From positions 106,830,875-106,894,874 of the forward strand of contig CM034546.1 in assembly GCA_020055645.1 (NCBI GenBank): DNA of 64,000 nucleotides. The letters run 5' to 3'. The first letter of the stretch is position 1. The number at the start of each line of letters is the position of its first letter. Positions 13,480-25,200 of this stretch are shown in pieces. Below the pieces are notes generated by a model that saw only the letters and a list, made by a program, of their open reading frames with translations, was not told the DNA's origin and did not search any database. This DNA is from Tomocerus qinae. Lineage: Eukaryota > Arthropoda > Collembola > Entomobryomorpha > Tomoceridae. The translations under genes were made by a program, and so were the position numbers.

Positions 13480-14508
13480 AAGCTGCAAATATGTCTCAAC
13501 CTTCTTTACATGGAGATGCGAATTCGTTATTATTCGAATTGAATGAATGTGAAAAGATGATGGAGAAGAAGGCGCCTGGAGTGTTTGGTTTTAAAACTGA
13601 GATCTCAAGAATGAAAATGGATGCTGAAATACTCGTGAGAATGGCTGCTGAACTGGATATTGCAAACAACATCCAACGACGACATGTGCCTCGACAAAAA
13701 TTCGATGAGCTTGCACAAGCCATTCAACGTTTGAGAAGTAGAATCATCTATTTCAAGTCGCATTTGGATCTCTACAAGAACTGTAAGTTTATCTCACCTT
13801 AAAAGCATTTTTTTTTCTTATTTCTGTCATAAACACTGGAGTGATCTGTTTAAAATGTCACAGGGGTTCTTTTATAATTACTGTCTATATAAATAGAATC
13901 GTCAATTAATAGATTTATTTAATTTTGTCTAGTAAATATTCTAAAAACAAGAGTATTACTAGCATGCAAAAACTGCCTGATGCATGAGAAATACTTAAGC
14001 ATAATTTTTGTTTAGAAGTGTCATGCAATATTTTTCTTTTGAGTGGTTCGCTCTGATTCCACTCCAAAGTCTCCAATTCTAAAATTGTTTAGGACTTCGA
14101 TTTATGCTTGGTGCAATTCATAATAATAAGTACTGACTTGATGATGTTATATTTATAGGGTATCATAATGATAGTCCCCGTTCAGATACTGGGAACTACT
14201 CATCCGACTCAGGGAGTTGCTTTTCACCGATGCAACCTAAGCGTGGAACTGGAACTTCTGGATCATCATCCAATTCTTCATCATGGTTTCAGCCCCCTCC
14301 TCCAAGATTCCAGGTGCAAAATCGGTATTCCCAATTTCCATCACAAATGCAGTCATCTCAATGCGATAGCTGTGGTCGAAGCAGTCAGAGTTCAGGCTCA
14401 TCAACAAACTCAGATAGTTGTCGGTTCTGTGGATATGTTTCTCAGCGGAGATCTCAGCCATTCTCAACTCCTCCACACTATTCCTACCCGGCTCGACCAG
14501 GCATGTGA
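13480..14508 (+). CDS. Uncharacterised protein with C-terminal CX2C-X15-CX2C knuckle, two visible exons
   Basis: I do not recognise this family. Exon A (13480-13782) opens after acceptor TTATTGTAG. The first ATG is at 13491 with A at -3. It ends at donor GTAAGT in phase 1. Exon B (14159-14508) follows acceptor ATTTATAG, restores the frame through Trp98 and ends with TGA. The product is 213 residues from that ATG. Residues 1-97 are charged, Leu/Met/Arg-rich and probably helical or coiled-coil. Residues 98-160 form a Ser/Gly/Asn/Pro-rich linker with a PPPP run near 143-146. Residues 166-188 carry C166, C169, C185 and C188, spaced as a treble-clef or ribbon-type zinc site. The tail to 213 is Ser/Pro/Tyr-rich. 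The open frame of exon A extends upstream of the ATG to the acceptor, so an additional coding exon upstream cannot be excluded. The spliced frame, codon texture and paired cysteines make a real gene likely. An RNA- or protein-binding adaptor is possible but not shown. Confidence 0.75.
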
Positions 14509-14581
14509 ACAGTGAGATGTTCTTGCAAAATAGAGAACTTACAACATAAACAAGTTGTTCTTTACAGATGAAATTCAAACA

Positions 14582-14587
14582 AATAAA
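14582..14587 (+). terminator. Polyadenylation signal of the CX2C-knuckle gene
   Basis: AATAAA, 73 nt after the stop at 14508, in an AT-rich context. It is the first canonical signal downstream, so a very short 3' UTR is likely. Confidence 0.55.
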
Positions 14588-17500
14588 CGAAAAACTTTAC
14601 CTATACTCACCCACTCGTAAAAATTCCTCTTCTTAAAATAACCAAGATCATTTGTCATTTACTATTTAAAACATATTTCACTTTGCATATACAGTGTTTT
14701 TATATAGGAAGTTATTTCATAGGCACACCAATTTATTTATCCAATTCTGTATCAATTATTGTAGATATTTTAAACCTATGATATGTATTTTAATTTTATT
14801 ATTAGTGCAATATATTTATTCCTTATTGCACTGAAGTGTTTAAATTCATTTTTAATTACCATTGGAAGAATATTTCATTGATAGTTAGAAAGGCAACCCC
14901 TCAATTAAATCCAAACAAATATATTTAACAACATAATATAGCTATACATCTACTGCACATACCATACTACATTCCTATAAGACGTATTAACGCCCAAGTA
15001 CTTTAGCTAGCAAGAAACTACGCATCAAAAGGAGAAATCTTGCGGAAGATTTCTCTAGCATTGAGAAAAATTAATGCATCATTGTTGTATAAAAATACAT
15101 AATCATATTATTTATTTAGTTTAAAGTGGTTGATGGGTAATAAATCATAAATTGTGAGCATTGAGGAAAGATAAGGGAATGCATAAGGGTATGTATGTTC
15201 ATATGAACACTTATGTCTACAAACAAGAAGCATAATAAGAAAACTTCTTTTCTAATAAACCGACAAAGCTTTAATGGGGTAAATAGTAAGTAGCATAGAT
15301 AGAGAGGAGTCTCACCGAGTAAATGCCACATCCTTTCATCCATTTTTAGTTTTCTCCTCCAGAAACTTGTTATTAGAATACAATGAAACCGCAGTCACTG
15401 CTTATACTATAGAGATCAAGAGCGCCATAATCACACAATGTACGTCAGCACAGTAGAAAGGGTAAGTACTCTTTGCATTTGAATTCAGATCAAAGTCAAG
15501 TGTGCAAACAAATATTACAATAACTTCAAACGAGCTTATTTTAGGAAAATCCTCTCCCTCTCATGCAACTGTCAAATATTAAATTTAATTGTACAATCAT
15601 CCTTATGTACAATAACAACGTGCCTATTCACCAATCTGAAGCCGTTAAGCCACAGCCAAACAATTTCCTGCAGAGTTGGAAACTTGAGTCCTTGAAATAG
15701 TGAAATTACTTGTAAGCACAGACGGAGAATAATAAAACCTAAGCCTTACATTAGGTATGTGTGACACTGTGGTTCACACATATGGCATGAAAGCACGCTT
15801 AATATACTCACACAGCTTACACTACTCAACGATATAACTCTTTCCTATCCATTTAATCACCACTAACACAAAAGTGACCTGATTACTATTCACTCCATAT
15901 TTATTTCACTTCCATTCATTTGGAAACTACTCATAAGTGAACTTCCATTATCCAAGTTGCATCTCTAAATATTTTTCAACAGGGGCAATCATAAATTAGA
16001 CCTTGTACATAATGGCCAAGTCAAAGGATTCGTTGTTTATAAGTTTCATGGTGTAGCTCATGCATATGTTGAAATAGTAATATTCAGTTTCTTCCTTCGT
16101 TAGCCCATTGACCAGCCCGATTTTTCTTCAAGTCTCTAGGTCAGGTGTCCATTGCGCGTTTACAAAGCAGTTCAGTAGTACAATGTCATTATATTACACC
16201 CTAATCCATGTAGTTTGCAGTAAATTGCATGCTAGTCTGTCGATAAGGCCATATTATTCAAAATGCTCATTCCGTGTGTCGCATAAACCTTTAAAAGCAA
16301 TGCATTTACATTTTCTAGCCCTCCCGGCCAAAAGGAGGCTTATGTAATCACGCATTATATCCATCCGTTTATGAAAAGTGGGAACAATTACTTTAGAGTG
16401 TTTTATCTGATGATGGCAGTACAACACAATTTTTCCTATTAATATTAATAGCATATGACGCGTAGTTAGTTTATGTCTGCAATTAGATACTCAACTGCAC
16501 TTTTCGTAAATACAAGAAATAGGGGTGTAAATATTATGTGTATTGAAGGCAACGATGAAGTGATAGACCCGAAAAGTGGAGGAGGCCATTTATATGACCA
16601 GCGTAAATTGCAGGGGAAATTTGCAACGGATACACGCAAAGTTTAAGCTGCTATTTGAAAATAACATCAAGAACTATTGAATAAGTAAAGGCCTTGCATG
16701 TAACCTTCCACTTTGAGTGTATCAAAATAATTCATAAATAACATACACTTATGCTTACCTAAGAAATACGGCTGTTTATATTATTTTTTAGCTTAAAACT
16801 AGGTTTTGAGTTTCTTTTTCCCTTTCACTTCACGCGGAAAAAGGACCATTCAGTACTTATTCTTCCTATAACTCCAAATCCCCTCAGCTGGGGCAACGGC
16901 AATGTTTTATTTATTAATGTTCCTTTGTGCTTGAAGTAGAAAGGAAGTGACACTCAAAACCTGGCTTAATACGTGAATTCTAATAAGCCTAGCACTGAAT
17001 ACTGATCAATCTTTACCATCTGTACATGGTATATTACAAAGTAGATTTTTAAGAAATAGATATATTTATTTTTCGGCTTCGACGCACGAATAACATACAT
17101 AAGTTTTAAGGTATGCATTGGCAAATAATGAAGGGATTGTCCTAACCTAATATATTTATTTGCTTTTACCAAACATCAGAAATTTTCATATTCACACACA
17201 AGTAGAGAAATACATACGAGGAGCCGAGGCGGGCTCTAGTGTATAGGTAGGCATTAGTATTGTTTTACAAAGTATAATGTAATCACATCACACTTCATCT
17301 CCAGAGGTAAGTACTTAAAACGAAGATGTAGAGACGAGGCGTACACTCCATCATTGCAGCCCGCCGAACAGGTATAATATAACGAAAAGTGAGTACTACA
17401 AGTAGATATTTAGTTACATATAAAGCATGCTACCTCCACTCAAAGAACAGCAGTTAAACAGCACAAGAAGAAAGGAAAGTCGCAAAAAATCAAACCAGTA

Positions 17501-20412
17501 ACGTTCAGTGTACATTAAAACGTGTAACGAACAACGACCAAACTGGATTTTAGATAAGATGTGGGCAGAGGGAGAGAGAATGAAAGTATTTAAGTATTAA
17601 GAATGTTTTGCATAGCATTTCCTACGTCTAATGTTACAGGAGACCCAAATTCTTTCCAGTTCCACTTAATACTTGAGGGAACATAAAACATCTCCTCATT
17701 CAGTTTTATGCAATGCAGTCCTAATAAGATGACGAAGACCACCTCTAGAAAACTTCTTACTTGTGCGCCTTGTTAGTAGCTACAAAAATTCAAAGACTCT
17801 CTTGATTAAGTTAGTTAGTGCTGCACAGCTGCGTTGGCTTATCTCACTCCTGCCCTCCTCTCAGTATTCTTACGACTGAGAAGAAAAGAGTTTTTTCCCC
17901 TTCTTCTGCAAATACAATTAAATGAATGCTACTGGAATAGAAAATGAATTGTAAAACAATTACATACGCATCTTTTCAAATACAATTCATTTAACGACTA
18001 CTACCTTTAATCATTACTACTCCTTAAACTTAGCAGCCAATGACTACACTATAATATATACTTAGTAATTATCATATCATTGCATTCATTTGTATATTTC
18101 ATACACTATAACACGTTTCGCTAGTTCGCTATATAAGATACGTTTGGAGGTAAATAAGACTTTTAGTCAAAAATCTTTAGCCAAACCCATGAGCCCATTA
18201 AAGAAGCACCTGTTTAATTCACCTGTGTTGTTGGAGTGGAAATTCTCCTCTTGAACTCCTGACTCACAGAAACAACTCCTGCAAAAAATCCACTAAAATT
18301 TTCTCAACTATGACGAATTTTCCTGACTAAATTCAACCTGACTCTGTCTTTACCTGATAGTGCCTGCAGAAGATAACGTTGAATACTTATATTAAAAGCG
18401 AAAGGATGCCTACAATGTATGATGCCATCCTTAAATATAAAGTTAGTAGTAAAAGTACCTAGACACTTGGTATAGAGTCCTTCATATATGACAACTGGTT
18501 GAGTAAGTATAGAATAAGAGTAAACGCAGCGGAACATCCCAATGTCTTTTTGCGTTGTTTAAGTATTAAGACTTTTCTGTGAACTGGAATGAAATGTCTG
18601 AACTAATAATATTATTGTATAACTTGGAGCTATAGTTATACTAGGTAAGGAAGGCACGTAACCAAACAAACCACCTACATATAATAGGTAAACCGAGTTA
18701 TAATGTAGGTACATATAGCCGTACAACGAGTAAGCAGATGTTAATACACGGTGTAAGAAATCCCGAGGTAAAATCTCTTTTTATAATGAATATAACTTTA
18801 TGTTATTGTACGATGTGTTCTATTATGTTATACATTTGGATGCGCTCTCTGAGCCCTTCCGCTCTCTTCCACTGGCTTCCTTACCATCAAAGAAAGGCTA
18901 AAGGCTCTTTCTTTAGCTTCGGTAAGCAGACTAATAATAAAATCTACCCTGGAACTTTTTTGCGGTCTTACTTTGCTAACAATTTCAGTGTATGTACTTG
19001 TTCAAAGAAAGGGATCTCACTGTAAGCCTTTTAGATGTTGATATGATGTGCATTCAAATATAAACTTATGCTTACTCTCCTAGCCCCATCCTAATACCGC
19101 TCTATTGTCATCTAAAAAAAGGTAGGGAGATCCACACTGGGTTGCTAGGTAAGTAGAGTAAGTAAGACTTATACGGTTTTACTTGACAATTCCATAGCAT
19201 GATTTGTTCTTCATTTTCCTTAGCTCCCTGTACGTTTATTCCCTCCAGAATTGAATCACTTACTTTTCTTGTCCGCCTATATTATACTTCTAATACTAAC
19301 TAAACTTTCCTTGATACTATAGCCCTGAATTCTCTTCCTGTGGAATAGTTAGCACTATATTATAATATATTTCTTTTGGTCACTTCCTTTTTTCTTTCTT
19401 ATACTTACCTCGGGGAACATGACTTAAAATATGCATTATGTATGTGGGTACCCTGAGTACCTTGTGCGTGACGCTTAATACAATCTCAAGTCTCGTATAG
19501 TCCACACTACAATTATTATATGAAAAATTCACCATATTATGGTATTGGAACCCTGTTTGGTGGTTTCCACTTGTCCCACACTATTTTATCATTAATTTCC
19601 ATGTGCAGTGCATCACTTCACATCCTTTGTCCGTTGACTTGTTTACGCTTACACTTTTGCTCATCCTAAATGTGTTCAGCAAAAAACTTAACATGCCTGC
19701 ATTATGGAAGCAAAGTGCACTGTGTCTTTGTGCTGTTTCAGGTACAATACAACTACACATATACACATATGAATTTTTGGGCATGTAATAATAATATTGT
19801 ATCACAAGTATTTGAACCCATGCTGAGAACCATTTTTCTAAGAAATATAGTTACAGATACTATCCTTCGAGTGTATGTTATATTAAGCACAGCTATAAGG
19901 ATAAGTAAAAGTTTATGAATATATAAACAGAGGTGTTTTTACAACTTATTATTATCCTTTTCCATTGCGTGCATTCTTAGACAAAGATTACGTTAGGAAT
20001 CCCTAGAAATTGATTTTTACATCCAAATGGTTCAAGATGCTTAAAGTATGTTATGGCATGCCCATTTACTGCAAGTGGCTGTTCTACCTATTTATTAACA
20101 TTGTTTATGATTCGTTTTATACTAAGCTCCAAACTTTATATATGAATCGTCATTAAGATTTCACAATTCAAGTCTTTGTTAAAATAATAGATGAAAAACG
20201 ACGCAGAATCCAATATATATTATTATCGGATACCATAAAATGGCAAAAAGACAGATTCGCTTTTGGAATTCATACCAGATCAGCTCATCCGTGACAAGGA
20301 GATGGATGCAGCTTTACGATTACGTTACGAAGTATTCTATCCAAATCACATTTTGGACTCTGTTCACGTTCTTACTACTGTAATAGAAGAATGCAGAGCC
20401 TAATTAATGGTA
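14588..20412. other. Gene-poor AT-rich region
   Basis: No supported gene. Open frames (for example 15116-15343 minus, 16108-16347 plus, 18304-18537 minus, 18738-19025 plus) have no domain motif and no convincing matching splice pairs. I see no long tandem repeat or terminal-inverted-repeat element. A 3' UTR for the candidate minus-strand exon at 20413-20868 would fall at the right end of this region. Confidence 0.5.
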
Positions 20413-20868
20413 CTATAAAAGATTTTCTATAGAATCCTCATAAGTCCTGGTATCAGATGACAATCTTTTTTCATTTTTGAAATTAGTAGATAAAAATTCG
20501 TCAGAAATGCGGTTTATGACTTTGTGACTAATAGGAGTAGGAGTAGGTCGTAGATCCCTTGCTAAGAATTCTTTATCTCGAGACTGTGAATGAATAAATG
20601 TAATTGTGCGAGTTTCAAAGAGAGATCTAAGAATTATTCCTAGAGAAGACGTCAGTTGATTAAGCATATACGTTGAAATAGAGAGGGATAGTATTGATGG
20701 GAAAATTCTACTGAAGTCCGGTGGTGGATCTGTAATCAAAACCACGAGCAAATAATACGTAACAGGAAGCTGTTTGGGATTGTTTACATTGGAAGTACTT
20801 TCCAGGCGATGCTCGTCTACGAAAAGGATTTTCGTCGAACTGAATAACCCTGCGTTATGCAGAAATCT
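20413..20868 (-). CDS. Candidate terminal exon of an uncharacterised minus-strand gene
   Basis: On the minus strand a frame of 151 codons plus stop is open from a splice-acceptor-like site (CTACTACTGTTCTAG, AG at 20870-20869) to TAG at 20415-20413. An in-frame stop is formed by the acceptor itself, so this would be an internal-start last exon read in phase 0. The translation has a central hydrophobic stretch (around LPVTYYLLVVLITDPPPDF), then a Ser/Leu-rich section and a charged, Arg/Lys/Asp/Glu-rich C-terminus. I do not recognise the family. Its length is near the longest expected by chance in a window this AT-rich, so this could be spurious. The candidate exon at 22129-22279 could splice to it in phase. 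Confidence 0.35.
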   Translation of the reverse strand, partial: RFLHNAGLFSSTKILFVDEHRLESTSNVNNPKQLPVTYYLLVVLITDPPPDFSRIFPSILSLSISTYMLNQLTSSLGIILRSLFETRTITFIHSQSRDKEFLARDLRPTPTPISHKVINRISDEFLSTNFKNEKRLSSDTRTYEDSIENLL

Positions 20869-22128
20869 CTAGAACAGTAGTAGTCTGTTTATTAGGCAAT
20901 GTGTATAGCACTAATAGGGCACAAAGAGACAAAAGGGAAGTAAATCATATCAGAAGACTCTCGAGAGCAGCACAGAATATTAACAATTAATAATCTTTGT
21001 GCATTCTATTTAATGTTTTCCTCTACTAAATGCAATGCTGTAGAAATGCAGCTTTAACTCTGATAAACTAATATCAGTATGACCCTGGTTGTTCTGTCTT
21101 TATTTCTTTGAGTTCAAAGCTGTAGTACTTGGCTGTTTAAAATCTAAGTGGATAGGTACGTGTATAAATAAGTTTAAGATTTTCTACTTGAGTCTGTATT
21201 TAGTTATCAAAGAGAATTATGCAAAGCCGAATTTAGTGTATATAAAAGATGAAGGAAGGTCTTGGTTAGCTTCTAATACATGCCTAGCACAACAAGGTAC
21301 TACCACCGACCACTAAAGTAACCATAAGCTTAAAGCTTAAGAAGAGTCGAGTCAAGGTATTTGCCGACAGTGATAAAACTGACTGGGATTAGCGAGATAC
21401 ACACACACTCTAAATAGGACTGCTCACTAGTGAAACATGATTACGATGCAATATATTTGCTATACATATCTGCAGTGCGTCCTCTTCTTGGTAAACGTCT
21501 CTGCCCTATTCTAAGGAAAAGAGAGACTCACGAAATAAATTAAGGATTTAGATTTAGATTAGACATTAGGAGAGAAGGGAGAAGAAGATCCTGAAAGAAA
21601 CACGGGCGGAAATGACTTTGCCGGTTCACTTCGTTTGGTTTTACTTTCTTTTACTTTTATCACATCACTAGCGAAAACTTATTGCAAAGGAGATGTGCGA
21701 CTACAGCCCATTCTACTAATGATAAGTAGTTTGCATCCCTAAATACTCTATACTTGTTTCAAACCACAATATAAAATAATCTATGCATAGTGTCCTTTTA
21801 GTCAACTCCTTAAGTAAAAGAAATTACCTAGGGTGGTATGTGCCAAAGAAACTTTTCCTCTTTGACGGATGCTTTTGTTAGTCTAGTAATTACTTCAGAT
21901 CTCTTCTTAGTTCTAACAGACAAACCTCTTCGCATTTTGTTACAAATATTAACTACATCTTTTGATGTCCCTTTATTCATCCTATTTTGTGTCCAGTATT
22001 ATTAGCTTCATATTATGCAGGGTGATCGTAGTCACTGAAGACATTTACAGGATATACTGTATTATGCTCGGGGTACATAGACTTCCATGAGATGTAGATG
22101 TGGTTTTAGTTCAAATGTAAACACATAC

Positions 22129-22279
22129 AAACGCTATATTATATATATCAGAGACCACTGTTTGGCACTCAGTATTACTATTAGATTTTATTTGTAAAAA
22201 ACTGTCTCTTTGGACCAAATTGGACAGCATTCGTCCGATTTCGTCTGAATTCGCCTTAGGACGTATAAACATGTCCGGT
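22129..22279 (-). CDS. Candidate internal exon upstream of the 20413-20868 exon
   Basis: On the minus strand, an open segment lies between acceptor CACTGTATAG (AG at 22281-22280) and donor GTATGT (22128-22123). It encodes about 50 residues, including the charged stretch RPKANSDEIGRMLSNLVQRD. It enters in phase 2 and leaves in phase 0, which matches the phase-0 start of the terminal exon about 1.26 kb downstream. I found no upstream exon with a matching phase-2 donor. Support is compositional and from splice phase only, so chance remains quite possible. Confidence 0.22.
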
Positions 22280-25200
22280 CTATACAGTGTACACACATAA
22301 CGTAACAACAGAACAATTTTATTTATAGTCATGATATGGATCTCAAGTCGTGTTCGGATTTTAGCAGTAATTATGTAAAAAGTAATCAGGATTAAAATTT
22401 AAATGTGCCTATGCTAATTTTCAACAGTCCCAACAAAACTATACTGATTTTATTACATTATACCTGCCTTAATACAGTTAGCGAATTGATGCAGTTTTAG
22501 TTTTAAATGAAATTGACGTACTGATAATACAATTTTAGCTAACAAAATCAAAAGTTAATGCAGGGAGGAATGCGTTTGTATGAACTCCTGAGACAATGAC
22601 ATTTTGCCAATGGTGCCACGAACAGAAAATGAAATGCATAATTATTACAGATAGCATCACCATACAAGAAGTACATGCCAATAAAACAAAAAGTTCGTGA
22701 CATCATGATGAATATCTGTAGATTTAAAGCTGTGAACTTTCCTCTATATGAAGAGCTTAGAAACTGCCCTTTGATCTAATGCCACAGTAGATAGACCTGT
22801 TATAGAATTATTGAAAAGTATAAAAATGTAATTGTAATTGGTACATGGTATCTCGATCAATATGCAAATCAAGTAATCACATGGTTATAGTCAGCTCTTG
22901 TCTACATGCCCTAATATTGACATTTGATGTAAGCAGCGGACGTAAACAGATATTCCGACATGACGAGTGGAATTGAAAGTAACGAGATTAGGTAGTACAA
23001 CTAGTACAATTGACATTGAAATCTAATGTTAACATAAAATAATTATGAATTTGAGTTATAGTCTTTATTTGAACTTCTCTGCAGCAGTCATAATGCATAA
23101 AATATTATGACTAGAATGACCTTAACCACGAAGTAATTGAACTAGTGCTTTCTATGATATTATGAAGATCCTGGGCTATGACTCCTGCCATAACAATGAG
23201 TACTTAATGTATAAAAAAGCCATTGAGAAGGCTTCTCTATCACTATCACTGCATGCAAGAACGCATACAAATTACATAAATTCGTTTGTTATTGTTATAT
23301 TCAATTATTTAACAAATAGGATAATCATACTAGGTAATAGGAATGCTACGTCAGGATGTTAGTACATAGGTGCTAGCACAATTTTTTACAGGAATACTAC
23401 AATTGCATTGATTAGACTCATGTCCTATGCTGTAAGTAATCGTATCGCTAAATAGACAAAATATGCGCATGTTAGTTTTATTTACTCGTGTATCTACAAG
23501 TCATAAATCAAGGTACAGGGGCAATGAATGGCAAAATCCAAATCAAATGAGTAGTAAATGAATAAACTAGCATCAAAAGGAAGGAAGGAGTGCCAATGTC
23601 AAGTCACGGCAGGTAATGCAATGGCACTGTAAATAAAAGGTTGCTATCCACATTGTAGACGTAAGACGAAAAGATTGGCATTGTTTATTTGTGGGTATTG
23701 TAGTATGGGAATTTGTGTCTGCATATGCATCATGTAGGTACTTTATATTCAATACTATTGCTGAGGAATAATTTGAATTTCTGTCCATATGCCTTTAATA
23801 GGTAAGTTTATTAGCACAGACAGGAACTGCCGCGACTACACATGAATACAAATTATATACTTATACTATAGAGTATTAATTCTCCTTTATCTGAAAAGAA
23901 AGTAAATTTCAATATGATTAGTATACTGTACTTAGTAATTGCCGCTCTACTACAACCTATAAACATATATAATTATAGTAGTTCCTCTACAGATATTTAA
24001 ATACACGCTTATCTAACAAATGCACGTTTACCCCGCAAGCCTATAAGTAAATGACAGAATTAAATGCAGTAATACAATGCAAGATGTATTATTACGATGT
24101 GTAAGTACTACAACATAAATAGCCATACTAAAGCTAAATCAAAGTCAGTATATAGAGGGATTCTTATTAAATAGTATAGAAAATGTCGTCGTGCAGACTG
24201 CAAATTCCTGTGGCCCTCACGATTTCGAGCAAACGAGAAAAGTGCATTACGGCAATATAATTCTATATCGTTCTGAATCGCTTTCATTTATTGTACTTTT
24301 GAAATGCGTTAGGTTACATTGAACAGTTATATTGCCTACCGGTTAGGTTAGGTGTGGGATATATTATGCAACGGAATTGTAATGAAAATTTATTTTCTCA
24401 AGAGTTTATACGAAAATGACTCATTGTCAGTCAGACTATGAGAAACTGAGAACGAAAAAGTTATGTAGGAGTGCTTGAAGAGTGTAGGAAAGGACACGGC
24501 GAGAAACTTATGTTATTGAAAGTACACCTATTAACAAAAATATGTCGAGCTAGGTTGAATGAGTTGTTTGATACTCACATTTACAAGATAGACATAAAGT
24601 ACGGCATTTTTACCCACGCAAATACTTAGAATACTCTGAGGGTTAACAGTGCTAAGGCATTTCATTCTGAATAAACACTAGAGTTGGCACATCATGTTTA
24701 ATCACAAAATGCTAATTATGGGAAATTCTCTAAAGGTCATGCAAATTTTCAATTCGAAATGTCAATTCCCTTAATTTACAAATAGGTAACTGTTTTTTTG
24801 ATTGTTTTTTTAGTTTGAATTAACTATTCTAGCACAAATCATACGTTTCGTTGTGAAAAAAATACTGCCAATTATTCTTAATCTTTTTGTTTGTGTCTTC
24901 ATCTAATGGAGGAAATCTCTGCTTTTATTTTCCATACTAATGCCATAATATTATTACAGATACATGCGCTGAGCACTTCGCATTTGCTCTTTTAATCTCA
25001 ACAAGTTTTTCTACCTGACGCTACCACTCTGAAGTTATGTTTAACAAGTAGTCGTTTGTGTTGTTATCGAGCTTATTTGAAAGTTTCTTTTTCCAACTTG
25101 ATGCCTCATTGAGCAGTCATTTAATTGTTGCTGTTGCTGCAGCTTTTCTAAAAAATTATGCTACACATCTACATGAAAACATTCGAGAATTCACTCCTTA

